Made by a program: the position numbers and the translations under genes. This document shows positions 34,230 through 41,775 of a stretch of 64,000 nucleotides of DNA, piece by piece (position 1 is the stretch's first letter; each line of letters begins with the position of its first letter). Below the pieces are notes generated by a model that saw only the letters and a program-made list of their open reading frames with translations, was not told where the DNA came from and searched no databases. The DNA is from CAZCTC01 sp964501335 (lineage in GTDB: Bacteria > Chloroflexota > Anaerolineae > B4-G1 > SLSP01). Where the stretch lies: contig CAZCTC010000022.1 of assembly GCA_964501335.1 (NCBI GenBank), positions 38,394 through 102,393 of the forward strand, given 5' to 3'.

Positions 34230-34298
34230 CTACAACAACAACACAACTTTGACAACAACAACAACCAAACAACATCAGGCTTTGTGTTGTTGTTGTAG
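34230..34298. repeat. 17-bp AAC-rich inverted repeat across the end of the ATPase gene
   Basis: CTACAACAACAACACAA (34230-34246) and its perfect complement (34282-34298) flank a 35-nt spacer with more AAC units. The right arm encodes the Gln-rich end of the FtsK-like protein. It may be a long hairpin in mRNA or a DNA-binding site. Confidence 0.6.
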
Positions 34299-35747
34299 GA
34301 TGGCCCGCACCCTATCAATGTAGTGCGGGTTACCGTAACCAAACACCTCGCGGGCGATGGCTGTATCGCTGGCTCCCGCGTCGTGCATTTCCCAGACCCG
34401 GCGCTCCCGATCTCCGATTGGGGCGATGACTGGGGCCGGGGCCGGGTGACTCGGGCCGCCGTGCTGCAGGACCTCGGCCAGTTCCTCGCGGGTGCAGTAG
34501 GGGGCCTGGACTTCCATCCGGGGCTTCCCGACGAGCTGCACTACGGCCCGGCCTTTGACCTGGATCTCGGCGGCCGACCGGTCATCAAGCACTACCCGGC
34601 TCGACGACGGCGGAATTCTGAAGCAGACCCGGGTGGAGAACTGATCCCGGGTCTGGGTGTCCACTACGTCAGACCGGGCGGATTGCCCGGCCAGGAGCAG
34701 GTAGATCCCATATTGCCGGGCGGTCTGGGCGACCTCCCGCAGGGGCCGCCCGATCCCGCCCTGGTTCAGGAGGTTGGTGGCCTCATCGGCCACGACCAGC
34801 CAGGGGGAAAGTTCGTTGCCGGTGATTTTGTTGTACCCTGGCAGGTCGCAGGCCAGCGGCACCGTCTCCCACATTGCCCGCCGGCGGGCGATTTCATTCC
34901 GCACTTCGCCCAGAAGAGATTCAGCCTCTTCGGCGCTGCGGGCCACCGGAAAACGCAGCCGGTCCCAGTCCCGCAGTAGATTGAATTCGCTACCGCTCAC
35001 ATCGATAGCGATGACATCAAGGCCCTGGGGGGCCTGGGCGATCTGCCAGATCAACTGGCGGACCCAGGTGCTCTTCCCCCAGCCACTTGCGCCGATCGCC
35101 ATCGTGTGCATCAGATCATGGATGGATGCCGTTACGAGCTGCTGCTGTCCACCATCCAGGCCGACCCCGACAACCAGGTTATTGAGATCCGGCTGCCGAC
35201 CCTGGAACAGGTCGGTGAGCTGGATCATCGCCGGCAACACCCCGGCGGGGCCGGTGAGGGTGGCCGGTGACTCTGCCGCCGGCAGGATCTGCACCGACCG
35301 GCCCCCGGCCTCTACCGTCAGCCCCTCCGCCGCGGTGGCCAGGGCCTGCACCCGTTGCACTTCCAGCGCCCCAATGAGCGCCGCCGGCGAGCTGGCCGGG
35401 CCCCTGTTTGGGTCGTAGATGATTTCCCCCTGGCGAAGCCGGATCAGGGGGTAGAGGCCCCCCTGGGGGTAGATCTGGCGGGAGCGCCGCTCCATCCAGA
35501 TCAGGCCGATGATGACCGCGGCCGCGAGACCGAAGGCCGCCGTCCCCTCAGTGACGATCGTGGTGGCTACGCGGACCCCCTGCAAGGCCCCGTCCCGCTC
35601 CAGCGTCAAAATGCGCTGGTCTTTGTCCATCCAGCGCGCTACTCCGGTGCCGGCCGCAGCCAGCAGCAGGCCGATGATGACACCGGCGCATACCAGCCCG
35701 ACCACTCCACCGATGATGACCTGCTGCGTGCTGCGTTCTCTTTCCAT
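34275..35747 (-). CDS. FtsK/SpoIIIE-like DNA translocase, membrane-anchored
   Basis: A 490-aa ATPase. Two N-terminal membrane helices (about 11-34 and 64-85) precede a cytoplasmic linker and a RecA-like motor. The motor has Walker A GASGWGKST at 219-227, Walker B LVVADEA at 317-323 and a sensor-like 'YLLLAGQSARSD'. The C-terminal part (about 430-490) resembles a winged helix. FtsK-type motors pump double-stranded DNA. In plasmids and AICE-type elements they drive DNA transfer, but in a phage the role is unclear. A related gene lies in the second element (50931-52337), there too with ParM and ParR. Confidence 0.82.
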   Translation of the reverse strand: MERERSTQQVIIGGVVGLVCAGVIIGLLLAAAGTGVARWMDKDQRILTLERDGALQGVRVATTIVTEGTAAFGLAAAVIIGLIWMERRSRQIYPQGGLYPLIRLRQGEIIYDPNRGPASSPAALIGALEVQRVQALATAAEGLTVEAGGRSVQILPAAESPATLTGPAGVLPAMIQLTDLFQGRQPDLNNLVVGVGLDGGQQQLVTASIHDLMHTMAIGASGWGKSTWVRQLIWQIAQAPQGLDVIAIDVSGSEFNLLRDWDRLRFPVARSAEEAESLLGEVRNEIARRRAMWETVPLACDLPGYNKITGNELSPWLVVADEATNLLNQGGIGRPLREVAQTARQYGIYLLLAGQSARSDVVDTQTRDQFSTRVCFRIPPSSSRVVLDDRSAAEIQVKGRAVVQLVGKPRMEVQAPYCTREELAEVLQHGGPSHPAPAPVIAPIGDRERRVWEMHDAGASDTAIAREVFGYGNPHYIDRVRAILQQQHKA

Positions 35748-35764
35748 GACCCTGACTCCTGTGC

Positions 35765-35839
35765 TATAATCTTTCTGTCGGTGGAGCTGTGACCCTCTCC
35801 ACCCTGGCCCTGCCGCTGCCCGGCGGGGCCTTTTGTTTT
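35765..35839 (+). ncRNA. Candidate small RNA antisense to the parR-ATPase spacer
   Basis: On the plus strand, opposite to all genes here, a perfect TATAAT (35765-35770) is followed by two hairpins: GGTGGAG/CTCCACC (35780-35803) and GGCCC-GCCG/CGGC-GGGCC (35806-35830). They end in TTTTGTTTT. That is promoter-like start, structure and terminator within 75 bp. The -35 is poor. The RNA would lie opposite the spacer between parR and the ATPase gene. Confidence 0.4.
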
Positions 35840-35878
35840 ATGATGCATAAAACCCGCGCGGGGTTTTATGCATCATAA
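35838..35878 (-). terminator. Hairpin terminator overlapping parR stop
   Basis: An 18-bp perfect stem (TTATGATGCATAAAACCC and complement) around a 5-nt loop. It includes the stop codon of the ParR-like gene and can end or dampen transcription into the FtsK-like gene. Confidence 0.65.
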
Positions 35879-36094
35879 TAAAAATTGATCCAACATCCCG
35901 GCCAGCTCGTCGTCATCCTCTGCGGCCGCTCCCCCCAGGTTGCCCCCCGATCGAATTGCCGACTTTACCTTTGCGGCTTTCTTGCGGGCGGGTACGTCCT
36001 GTAGGAGAGCGATCAGATCGTCGTCCTGGCCGGGAATTAACACCAGCTTGATTTGATGGACGACGGCGACGCCGGTCTTCCGTGGGCGGCTCAT
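35873..36094 (-). CDS. ParR-like DNA-binding adaptor (73 aa)
   Basis: Starts MSRPRKTGVAVVHQIKLVLI one base after the ParM-like stop. 'LIPGQDDDLIALLQDVPARK' and 'KAAKVKSAIRSGGN' match the short ribbon-helix-helix-like adaptor after ParM in the second element (53549-53905), though that one is longer. In type II partition systems ParR binds the centromere repeats and caps the ParM filament. The acidic C-terminal tail ('DDDELAGMLDQFLL') would be the filament contact. Assignment rests on position and the shared pattern. Confidence 0.6.
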   Translation of the reverse strand: MSRPRKTGVAVVHQIKLVLIPGQDDDLIALLQDVPARKKAAKVKSAIRSGGNLGGAAAEDDDELAGMLDQFLL

Positions 36095-36095
36095 G

Positions 36096-37052
36096 TTATT
36101 TCGCTTTCATCAGGGCCAGCTTATACAGGCCCCGCGCTACGGAGATCAGGGGATCGTCGGGCATGTAGGACTTCCCGTTGAACATTCCCATGAGCGCATC
36201 CTGGAGGAGCACTGCCCCGCCCCCTACCAGGATGACCGCCGCGAACCGATGGTGAGCCCCGCCCCAAACCTGCTCGATGGCCCCGGTGATCTCGGCCCCC
36301 CAGATGGGGAGCGCCGCCCGGGTGTCGAGTCGTCCAGCCCTCAACTTTGTATCCAGTTCCCCGCGGGAGTAGTAGCCCTGGGGGTCGGCCAGCTCCAGCA
36401 GCCGGCGCACCCCAGCCGTCCGGCTACCGGTAAAGCGGTTGACTACCTCTCCCCCATGCAAAACGAGAAGCTCCAAGGTATTCATCCCAACCGACAGGAC
36501 GCCGACTTCTTCGGTGAACTTCTTGCGCCGGTCGGCGATGAATTTCCCGGCCGGGTCGAGGAGCCAGTCAAACAATGCGCCGGCCGCCTGGCTGGTGACG
36601 GTGACCTTTTCGACGGTGGCCCGGTGCTCTACGTTGTTGAGCTTCCACCGGTGCTCCCCGGTGAGCCACTCCCGCAGCCCCGCCGCCGTCCGGGCCGCCT
36701 GATCGCCTACCAGAGCCGATTGAGGCAATCCGATGATGGCGTTCATCGGCTCCGCCGGCGCTCCATCCAGCGCCGCGTAGGTCAAGGCCTTCAGCTCCGG
36801 GCTGCCGGAGACGAAGCGGGAGTCGTCGAGGTTTTCAACGGGCCTCCCGTTGGAGTGGGAGCCGGCCCCGACGTAGAACCTATGGCCGGCGATCTCTACC
36901 TGGGTAGTAGCGGCCGCCCGCTTGATCCCCGACATTTCCCCGAGCTGCTCACTGGTGCAGGTGGCGATCTGGCTGGGGATGACGACGCTGCCGGTCTCCG
37001 CATAACGTTTTATGTTGCCGGCTCCGAAATCAAGGGCAAGGATGTTGCTCAT
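36096..37052 (-). CDS. parM: ParM/StbA-like plasmid segregation actin
   Basis: A 318-aa actin-fold ATPase. Phosphate-1 loop 'LALDFGAGNIKRY' is near the N-terminus, phosphate-2 'LSVGMNTLELLVL' in the middle and the adenosine loop 'AVILVGGGAVLLQD' near the C-terminus. Such proteins form filaments that push plasmid copies apart. A GGAGG site precedes the ATG. It is followed by the ParR-like gene and preceded by a ParB-like gene, an unusual mix of type I and type II partition parts. It suggests that the phage can exist as a low-copy plasmid. Confidence 0.82.
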   Translation of the reverse strand: MSNILALDFGAGNIKRYAETGSVVIPSQIATCTSEQLGEMSGIKRAAATTQVEIAGHRFYVGAGSHSNGRPVENLDDSRFVSGSPELKALTYAALDGAPAEPMNAIIGLPQSALVGDQAARTAAGLREWLTGEHRWKLNNVEHRATVEKVTVTSQAAGALFDWLLDPAGKFIADRRKKFTEEVGVLSVGMNTLELLVLHGGEVVNRFTGSRTAGVRRLLELADPQGYYSRGELDTKLRAGRLDTRAALPIWGAEITGAIEQVWGGAHHRFAAVILVGGGAVLLQDALMGMFNGKSYMPDDPLISVARGLYKLALMKAK

Positions 37053-37060
37053 GGGACCTC

Positions 37061-39064
37061 CTAATTGTGATTTGGTACGAACAGGATTTCGATGGGGAGT
37101 TCGGCTCGCTTCAGGATGTAATCCAATGGATAGGTGTAGAACTCCTCCGTTTCCCCGGTCTGGGGATTGACCAGGGGTGCCGGTTTTTTATTGTCTCCTG
37201 GGCGATCGAGGGCCGCTTGTTCCGTAATCAAGCAATTGAGCAGCGTGACCAACCGGGGGCCATTGATAGAATCTGCGTTTGCCGTCAGCGATTGGAGCAA
37301 GGCCCGGCTGTTTTCTCGTTCATCTGGTTTCCTGTTGCATGGGAACCATTGCAGAATGGCCCAGAAGGCGGCCTGAGTGCGGTAGACGTGTCGGGATGCG
37401 GTGATCTGGGAGATCCAGGGGGCCGCTTCTGCGATGGTGAGCGCGGATCCCGTCTTCGTCGCGAAAATCTGCGGGATATCCCGGGCGATAAAGGCCTCAC
37501 AGCGCGGGAGCGGTAGTCGGTTGGGCTGGATCAGCGCGCCGAATTCCGGCGCCCGGGTTTGCGATTGATCCCAGGATTGGGTCAGAGGCGCATCGATAAG
37601 GGCGCAGGCCGGCAGTCCCTGGGGGATGTTGAGGGGATGATAATGCCGGCACCGTTCGCAGTTGTGTGTCTGCGGATGATTACGCGCGTTATCGTCGAGC
37701 CGCTTTAATGTTTCCTGGTAGATCCTGATCGGTTCCACGTGGGCCCGGGATTGTTCGTGGAGGCGGGCGGCTTTGGCCTTCATTTGTTCCCGGGTCGTTT
37801 CCGTCAGAACCTCAACGTATCGTTCCGGAGATAACCAGATAGCGTTATTTTCGACAGTGCAGGGGCCGTGTTTGGCGGTCTCGGCCATAAGGCCGTAGTT
37901 TTCAGTTTTTACCATGTCGTAGGGATCATAGATGCGCTGACAAGCCGGGCCAGATTTCTCAGCCAGTTCGCACTTGTAACATTCTGTGATGCTGTACTGC
38001 CCTCGCTGGAATTGCAGAGGGGCAAAGGCGCAGCCGGAGCAGTCCAGGTCAACTTCTTCCGCGTAGATGGCCCAGAGCTTGCTGTAGCTGTCTACATCGA
38101 TCCCCGTCACGGCCCTGACGATGTCCAGGACATCGTTGAAAGATAAGGCGTCCGGTTCCCTGGATAGCAGGTTCTCTTTGTTGTACCCGTATTCGGCCAG
38201 CGCCAGGATGCGGTCAGCCCGCTTGTCGATCTGATCCTGGCTCTTCAGCATGTAGTACTGCAAGAGCCGGATGCTGTTTCGTTCGCTGCTGGTAAGCCGT
38301 TTTTTCCCGGTGAGCTGGTAACGGTTGGGATCGGTGAAGGCGGCCAGTTGTTTGACCCTGGCCTCGACCTGCCGGCTGGTGATAGGGTCGGAAACCGCGT
38401 TCTTTTGCGCCTTGAGCGCCCAGTTGGTGACGGCATATTGCAGGTTGGTGGGGAGCGTTCCGATCGCCCGGGCAGCGGTGGTGGAGATCTTTTCGCTTTC
38501 CAGGGCCGCTTTCAGCTCTGGGGAGGCGTTGAGTAGGGCGACCCGCTGGGCGACGTAACCCTGGCTCTTGTTCAGATGTTGGGCCAGGTCGCGCTGGCTC
38601 CAGTGGTAGGCCTCCATCAGGCCCTGGAATCCGCGGGCCTCTTCCAGCGGGCTCAAATTGGCATGCTCTAAATTCTCCATCACGGCCACGATGTGGAGGC
38701 CCTGGAGATCGGCTTCGTCGGCGGCGGGCCGGATCTGGACCGGGATGGTGACGGTGGAGAGGGCGGAGCGCTCGGCTTTGTCCAGACTGAGGATGCCGTC
38801 CTGGGCGATCCGGCGCACCCACTCGTCGAGAGGATGGACCGGGAAACGATCGAAGAGGGCCAGGGCCAGGCTGGCCCGGGTGCGCCGCTCGCCGGCCACC
38901 AATTCGATCATGCCGTCGGGCCGGGTGAAAACAATGGGGGGATTCAGGAGCCCGTGGTCTCTGATGGAGACGGCCAGGGCCTTCAGCGCCTCTACCTCGA
39001 ACGTTTCACGGGGTTGGAACCGTGAGGGAACAATTTTTGTAATCGAAACGGTTTGCGTTTCCAT
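37061..39064 (-). CDS. Large ParB-like protein with cysteine clusters
   Basis: A 667-aa protein starting METQTVSITKIVPSRFQPR with a GGAGG site. Residues 1-110 are a ParB N-terminal domain ('VAGERRTRASLALALFDRF' carries the GERR box), and 'WSQRDLAQHLNKSQGYVAQR' is the DNA-binding HTH. The remaining 450 residues are unusual. They include 'DCSGCAFAP', 'CYKCELA' and 'CERCRHY' pairs that can hold zinc or an iron-sulfur cluster. In this operon it may act with ParM/ParR, or as an independent CTP-dependent DNA clamp or regulator. Confidence 0.7.
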   Translation of the reverse strand: METQTVSITKIVPSRFQPRETFEVEALKALAVSIRDHGLLNPPIVFTRPDGMIELVAGERRTRASLALALFDRFPVHPLDEWVRRIAQDGILSLDKAERSALSTVTIPVQIRPAADEADLQGLHIVAVMENLEHANLSPLEEARGFQGLMEAYHWSQRDLAQHLNKSQGYVAQRVALLNASPELKAALESEKISTTAARAIGTLPTNLQYAVTNWALKAQKNAVSDPITSRQVEARVKQLAAFTDPNRYQLTGKKRLTSSERNSIRLLQYYMLKSQDQIDKRADRILALAEYGYNKENLLSREPDALSFNDVLDIVRAVTGIDVDSYSKLWAIYAEEVDLDCSGCAFAPLQFQRGQYSITECYKCELAEKSGPACQRIYDPYDMVKTENYGLMAETAKHGPCTVENNAIWLSPERYVEVLTETTREQMKAKAARLHEQSRAHVEPIRIYQETLKRLDDNARNHPQTHNCERCRHYHPLNIPQGLPACALIDAPLTQSWDQSQTRAPEFGALIQPNRLPLPRCEAFIARDIPQIFATKTGSALTIAEAAPWISQITASRHVYRTQAAFWAILQWFPCNRKPDERENSRALLQSLTANADSINGPRLVTLLNCLITEQAALDRPGDNKKPAPLVNPQTGETEEFYTYPLDYILKRAELPIEILFVPNHN

Positions 39065-39083
39065 CGGACCTCCAGTTGGTTGC

Positions 39084-39383
39084 TTACGGTTGAAAATCAA
39101 TGAGCACGTTCTGAGCGATGATGAAAAAACCGGTCAGGTTCAGGCTGTAGTCGACCCAGTCTGGCGTCAGGCCGTGTTTCTGGGCCAGGTGGGCCACAAG
39201 CCGGCCCCGCTGCTCTTCGGTGATGGCGTTCAGGTCAATGTAGAACACCATGGCCGTTTTTTTGTTAGCTACCAGCTCCTCCGGCTGTATCGAGGTTACC
39301 GGGACCGTGGGTCCGCCGAAGATGGCGGTGAATTCCTCAACTCTTTCTGAATCCAGGGGTGTGACGGTGACGCGGCCGGCCAT
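39084..39383 (-). CDS. Hypothetical phage protein (99 aa)
   Basis: ATG at 39383, starting MAGRVTVTPLDSERVEEFTA. Alpha/beta pattern with 'MVFYIDLNAITEEQRGRLVA' and 'NLTGFFIIAQNVLIDFQ'. A longer open frame upstream is Arg/Pro-rich and not credible. Lies between the two ParB-like genes with another small gene. Not recognised. Confidence 0.5.
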   Translation of the reverse strand: MAGRVTVTPLDSERVEEFTAIFGGPTVPVTSIQPEELVANKKTAMVFYIDLNAITEEQRGRLVAHLAQKHGLTPDWVDYSLNLTGFFIIAQNVLIDFQP

Positions 39384-39384
39384 G

Positions 39385-39669
39385 TTAATTCCCCGGGCGA
39401 GGGATCGCCATGGCCGTCTGGCTCCGATCCCACTGCCGGCGCCGCTCATCGCCGTGGGGTGGGTGGGCGATGTAGATCCAGCCCGAGTCGGTGGGCCAGA
39501 TCCGGCCATAGCCGCGGGCGACGCTGTTGTGAACCCGGTTGACGACTTTTCGGGCCTCGCGGGTATTGAGCTGCCGGGTTTTTTCGGTGATGATGCCGGT
39601 GCCGTCGTAGATGAAGAAAACCACGGAGTGGCTTTCGCGGCCGGGCGTGTAGATAATCTTGGTTATCAT
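39385..39669 (-). CDS. Hypothetical phage protein (94 aa)
   Basis: Starts MITKIIYTPGRESHSVVFFI. 'ARKVVNRVHNSVARGYG' and 'DSGWIYIAHPPHGDERR' follow. It sits three bases from the ParB-like stop and one base from the next gene, so it is co-translated with them. Not recognised. Confidence 0.5.
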   Translation of the reverse strand: MITKIIYTPGRESHSVVFFIYDGTGIITEKTRQLNTREARKVVNRVHNSVARGYGRIWPTDSGWIYIAHPPHGDERRRQWDRSQTAMAIPRPGN

Positions 39670-39672
39670 GGG

Positions 39673-40500
39673 TCACTCCTTTTTCCCCAGAGCTTTCATG
39701 AGGCTGGCCAGGGGGCACGCTTTGCAGATGGCCCCGTAGGTGCCGATATTCCCGTCGCACCCCTCGCAGATGAGGATGGTTTGTTCTACTACATCGGCGT
39801 AGGAGTCTGCGAGGGTGACGCCGTGAACCCGCAGGGCCGGGGCGACGGCCGGGCCGGTGGGGTGCTCATCCTTTGCCTTGCGGCGCTGGAACGGCGTAGC
39901 GTTGAGATGGCGGGAGCAGAGGGAGCGGATCATCTGGGCTCCCAGTTTGTTGACGGCCCCGCGTTGGGCGATGGCGATCTGGGCCTCGCGGGGGAGCTTC
40001 CGCAGTTGACTGATCATGCCGTAATCCAGGGGAAGCAATCGCCGGTTTAACAGGTCCAGGACTTCCGCTTCCAGGTCGCCGTCGATCAGGCCGATGCGGT
40101 TGCGGATGTGGCTGGCGCTGTACCCCAACCGCTCCCCGATCTCATCGGGACTCATGCCGGCATCCTTGAGCTTTTTAAAGGCGCTGGCCTCATCCACCGG
40201 GCCCATGTCGGCCCGGTGGAGGTTCCCTATCAGCGCCAGTATCAAGCGCTCTTCCGGCGGGGATTGCGAGGGTCTGACAATGGCCTCGATGAGTTCCCAC
40301 TTCAAGATCTTGGCGGCGCGCAGCCGGCGTTCCCCGTCCAGCAGGATGTACCAGCCGTCTTTGAAAGGCCCTTCGAGTGAGATTGCGTTGAGCAATCCGT
40401 TGCGCTCCAGCGAGTCGGCCAGGGCGTAAATTTCGTCGTCGTCCAGGATCGTCCTGGGTTGCTCCGGGTTGGGCAGGATTTTATCCAGTGGTATTTGCAT
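39673..40500 (-). CDS. ParB-like protein with C-terminal zinc finger
   Basis: A 275-aa protein: ParB N-terminal domain ('QIPLDKILPNPEQPRTILDD' with 'LLDGERRLRAAKIL') and an HTH at about 125-145 ('MSPDEIGERLGYSASHIRNR'). The C-terminal end has CEGC and CKAC, a probable zinc finger. It is smaller than the second ParB-like gene of this operon, so the phage carries two different ones. A GGGAGA ribosome site precedes the ATG. Confidence 0.75.
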   Translation of the reverse strand: MQIPLDKILPNPEQPRTILDDDEIYALADSLERNGLLNAISLEGPFKDGWYILLDGERRLRAAKILKWELIEAIVRPSQSPPEERLILALIGNLHRADMGPVDEASAFKKLKDAGMSPDEIGERLGYSASHIRNRIGLIDGDLEAEVLDLLNRRLLPLDYGMISQLRKLPREAQIAIAQRGAVNKLGAQMIRSLCSRHLNATPFQRRKAKDEHPTGPAVAPALRVHGVTLADSYADVVEQTILICEGCDGNIGTYGAICKACPLASLMKALGKKE

Positions 40501-40513
40501 GGTCTCCCCCGTG

Positions 40514-40541
40514 GGGGCGGGCCGCTGCCCGGCCCCGCCCC
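40514..40541. terminator. GC-rich hairpin upstream of the small ParB-like gene
   Basis: GGGGCGGGCC and GGCCCCGCCCC pair with one bulge around GGGCAGC-like loop bases, in the spacer between this ParB gene and the 87-aa gene. A TTTT run follows on the plus strand only. Possible attenuator. Confidence 0.3.
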
Positions 40542-40576
40542 GTTTTCTGTATTGCCAACATGTGACCCTCCTTGAA

Positions 40577-40840
40577 CTACTCTTCTTCGGTTTCGGTGAA
40601 TTCCTCGCTCTTTCCGTTGCTGCCGCCGATCTGCTCCAGGTTGCGTAGGGTTTGCAGGCCGGAGCTGACGGATAGGGCGAGATGAACTGCGCACGTCAAA
40701 ACTACCGTTGGAGAAAAGGGCCGTTCTTTGAGGGCGGCGGTGATTCCATCGACGAGCCTCCGCTGGGAGTCGAAGATTTCGTGGAGTCTTTCCAGCTCTG
40801 CTTTCCAGATGTATCCTCCGACGCTCCGCCGTGGTGTCAT
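40577..40840 (-). CDS. Small helical protein, partner of the membrane protein (87 aa)
   Basis: ATG overlaps the preceding stop (ATGA). Two helices, 'ELERLHEIFDSQRRLVDGIT' and 'LTCAVHLALSVSSGLQTLRN', and an acidic tail. The second helix resembles 'TLRRLALAMVSALSALRALE' of the 70-aa gene at 47530-47742, which also follows a membrane protein gene. Function unknown; the conserved pairing suggests joint action. Confidence 0.55.
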   Translation of the reverse strand: MTPRRSVGGYIWKAELERLHEIFDSQRRLVDGITAALKERPFSPTVVLTCAVHLALSVSSGLQTLRNLEQIGGSNGKSEEFTETEEE

Positions 40841-41172
40841 TTCTCGCTGTCCTTTCCCTGGCCCAGCCGGTCGGCCAGGTCCGATAATCTTTCTTCCTCG
40901 CGCTCTTTTCCGATCCAGTAGCGATTGATACTTCCGGCGATCATCGGCGCGCCTGAGAAGATAAATAGAATTCCGATAAGAATGGCCGGGGTCCAGCCGA
41001 CGATAAGAGCGGAGAGCGTCAGGGTGTAGAAAACCCCGACGACGACCAGGATGGGGACGAAGCCGTCCTGGTGGCCCTTAGCCTCCAGTTTGGCGACGAA
41101 CTTATCATAGAAGATCGAGATAATGAGCAGTATGACGCCTACGCTTACAAATTTCACGTCTATTTCAAACAA
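40837..41172 (-). CDS. Small membrane protein, first gene of the early operon
   Basis: A 111-aa protein. The TTG at 41172 has a textbook GGAGG six bases upstream; an ATG at 41235 has no ribosome site, so TTG is preferred. Three hydrophobic segments are followed by 'FSGAPMIAGSINRY' and a charged helix. The segment from 'FVPILVVVGVFYTLTLSALI' to 'SGAPMIAGS' closely resembles 'YTAMLVVIGVAWTLAGVAIL' to 'SGTPMIIGS' in the membrane protein at 47132-47527. The two elements therefore share this opening gene. Confidence 0.7.
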   Translation of the reverse strand: MFEIDVKFVSVGVILLIISIFYDKFVAKLEAKGHQDGFVPILVVVGVFYTLTLSALIVGWTPAILIGILFIFSGAPMIAGSINRYWIGKEREEERLSDLADRLGQGKDSEK

Positions 41173-41247
41173 GTTGACCTCCAGTTGGATGCTATTTATC
41201 GGTACATGGTAAGGCTGCGGGTACAATTTAAGCATGAGGAACCGTGT

Positions 41248-41253
41248 TATAAT
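41248..41253 (+). promoter_or_regulatory. -10 element for the integrase operon
   Basis: A perfect TATAAT in the divergent region 41173-41379, upstream of the rightward excisionase-like/integrase pair. The -35 is not clear. Confidence 0.35.
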
Positions 41254-41269
41254 CGATTTATCTTCTCAT

Positions 41270-41299
41270 GTTGGGGAGCGGCCACAACCGCCCCCCAAC
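41270..41299 (+). terminator. Leader hairpin before the integrase operon
   Basis: GTTGGGGAGCGG pairs with CCGCCCCCCAAC (one A-C mismatch). It lies between the TATAAT box and the first gene and may limit expression as an attenuator. Confidence 0.4.
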
Positions 41300-41379
41300 T
41301 CTGGCTCAAACCCCACCCTACCTGGGGAAAGCCTTCATGGATTGGCCGACAGGCCAAATCAACAACGGAGGCTGAAAAC

Positions 41380-41775
41380 ATGGTTGACTTTAGACTCACT
41401 CAATCTCAGGTGGCGAAGCTTGATCGCCTGCTCCATATGGAGTACACGGCGGGCGAGCTGGCGAAGGAGCTGGCCACTGAGGCCCGTCACATTCAACATG
41501 CGATTGACGTTGGGTGCCCGCATCGAAAACTTCAGCAAGTGGTGTACATTACTGGGGATGAGTTCCGCTTGTGGTACAACCAACATCGGGACTCCCGCAA
41601 GCGCCGGCTGGCGAAGGGGGAGTTCTATTGTTTGTCGTGTAAAGCCAGGGTGCGCCCTGATCCGGATTCCATCACATCGACGGTCCAGTTAAACCGGGTT
41701 ATCCAGGAGCAAGGCCAGTGTCCCAAGTGCGGCGGAAAGGTAAACCGGTATCAATCGACGGAGGCGGCGGAATGA
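41380..41775 (+). CDS. HTH/zinc-ribbon protein, possible excisionase or regulator
   Basis: A 131-aa protein with GGAGG eight bases upstream of the ATG. The first part is helical ('LDRLLHMEYTAGELAKELAT', then 'VVYITGDEFRLWYN'), like a helix-turn-helix that reads a binding site. The second part has two cysteine pairs (CLSC, CPKC), a zinc ribbon. It is coupled by an ATGA overlap to the integrase. A partner role in directing excision is likely by position, not by family match. Confidence 0.55.
   Translation: MVDFRLTQSQVAKLDRLLHMEYTAGELAKELATEARHIQHAIDVGCPHRKLQQVVYITGDEFRLWYNQHRDSRKRRLAKGEFYCLSCKARVRPDPDSITSTVQLNRVIQEQGQCPKCGGKVNRYQSTEAAE

Noticed and set aside
29698..41212. Recurring TTATCGG(A/T)ACC strings in the early operon (29700, 30548, 30796, 41207)
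   Set aside because: Two of the four lie in coding sequence or over stop codons and contexts differ; chance similarity cannot be excluded.
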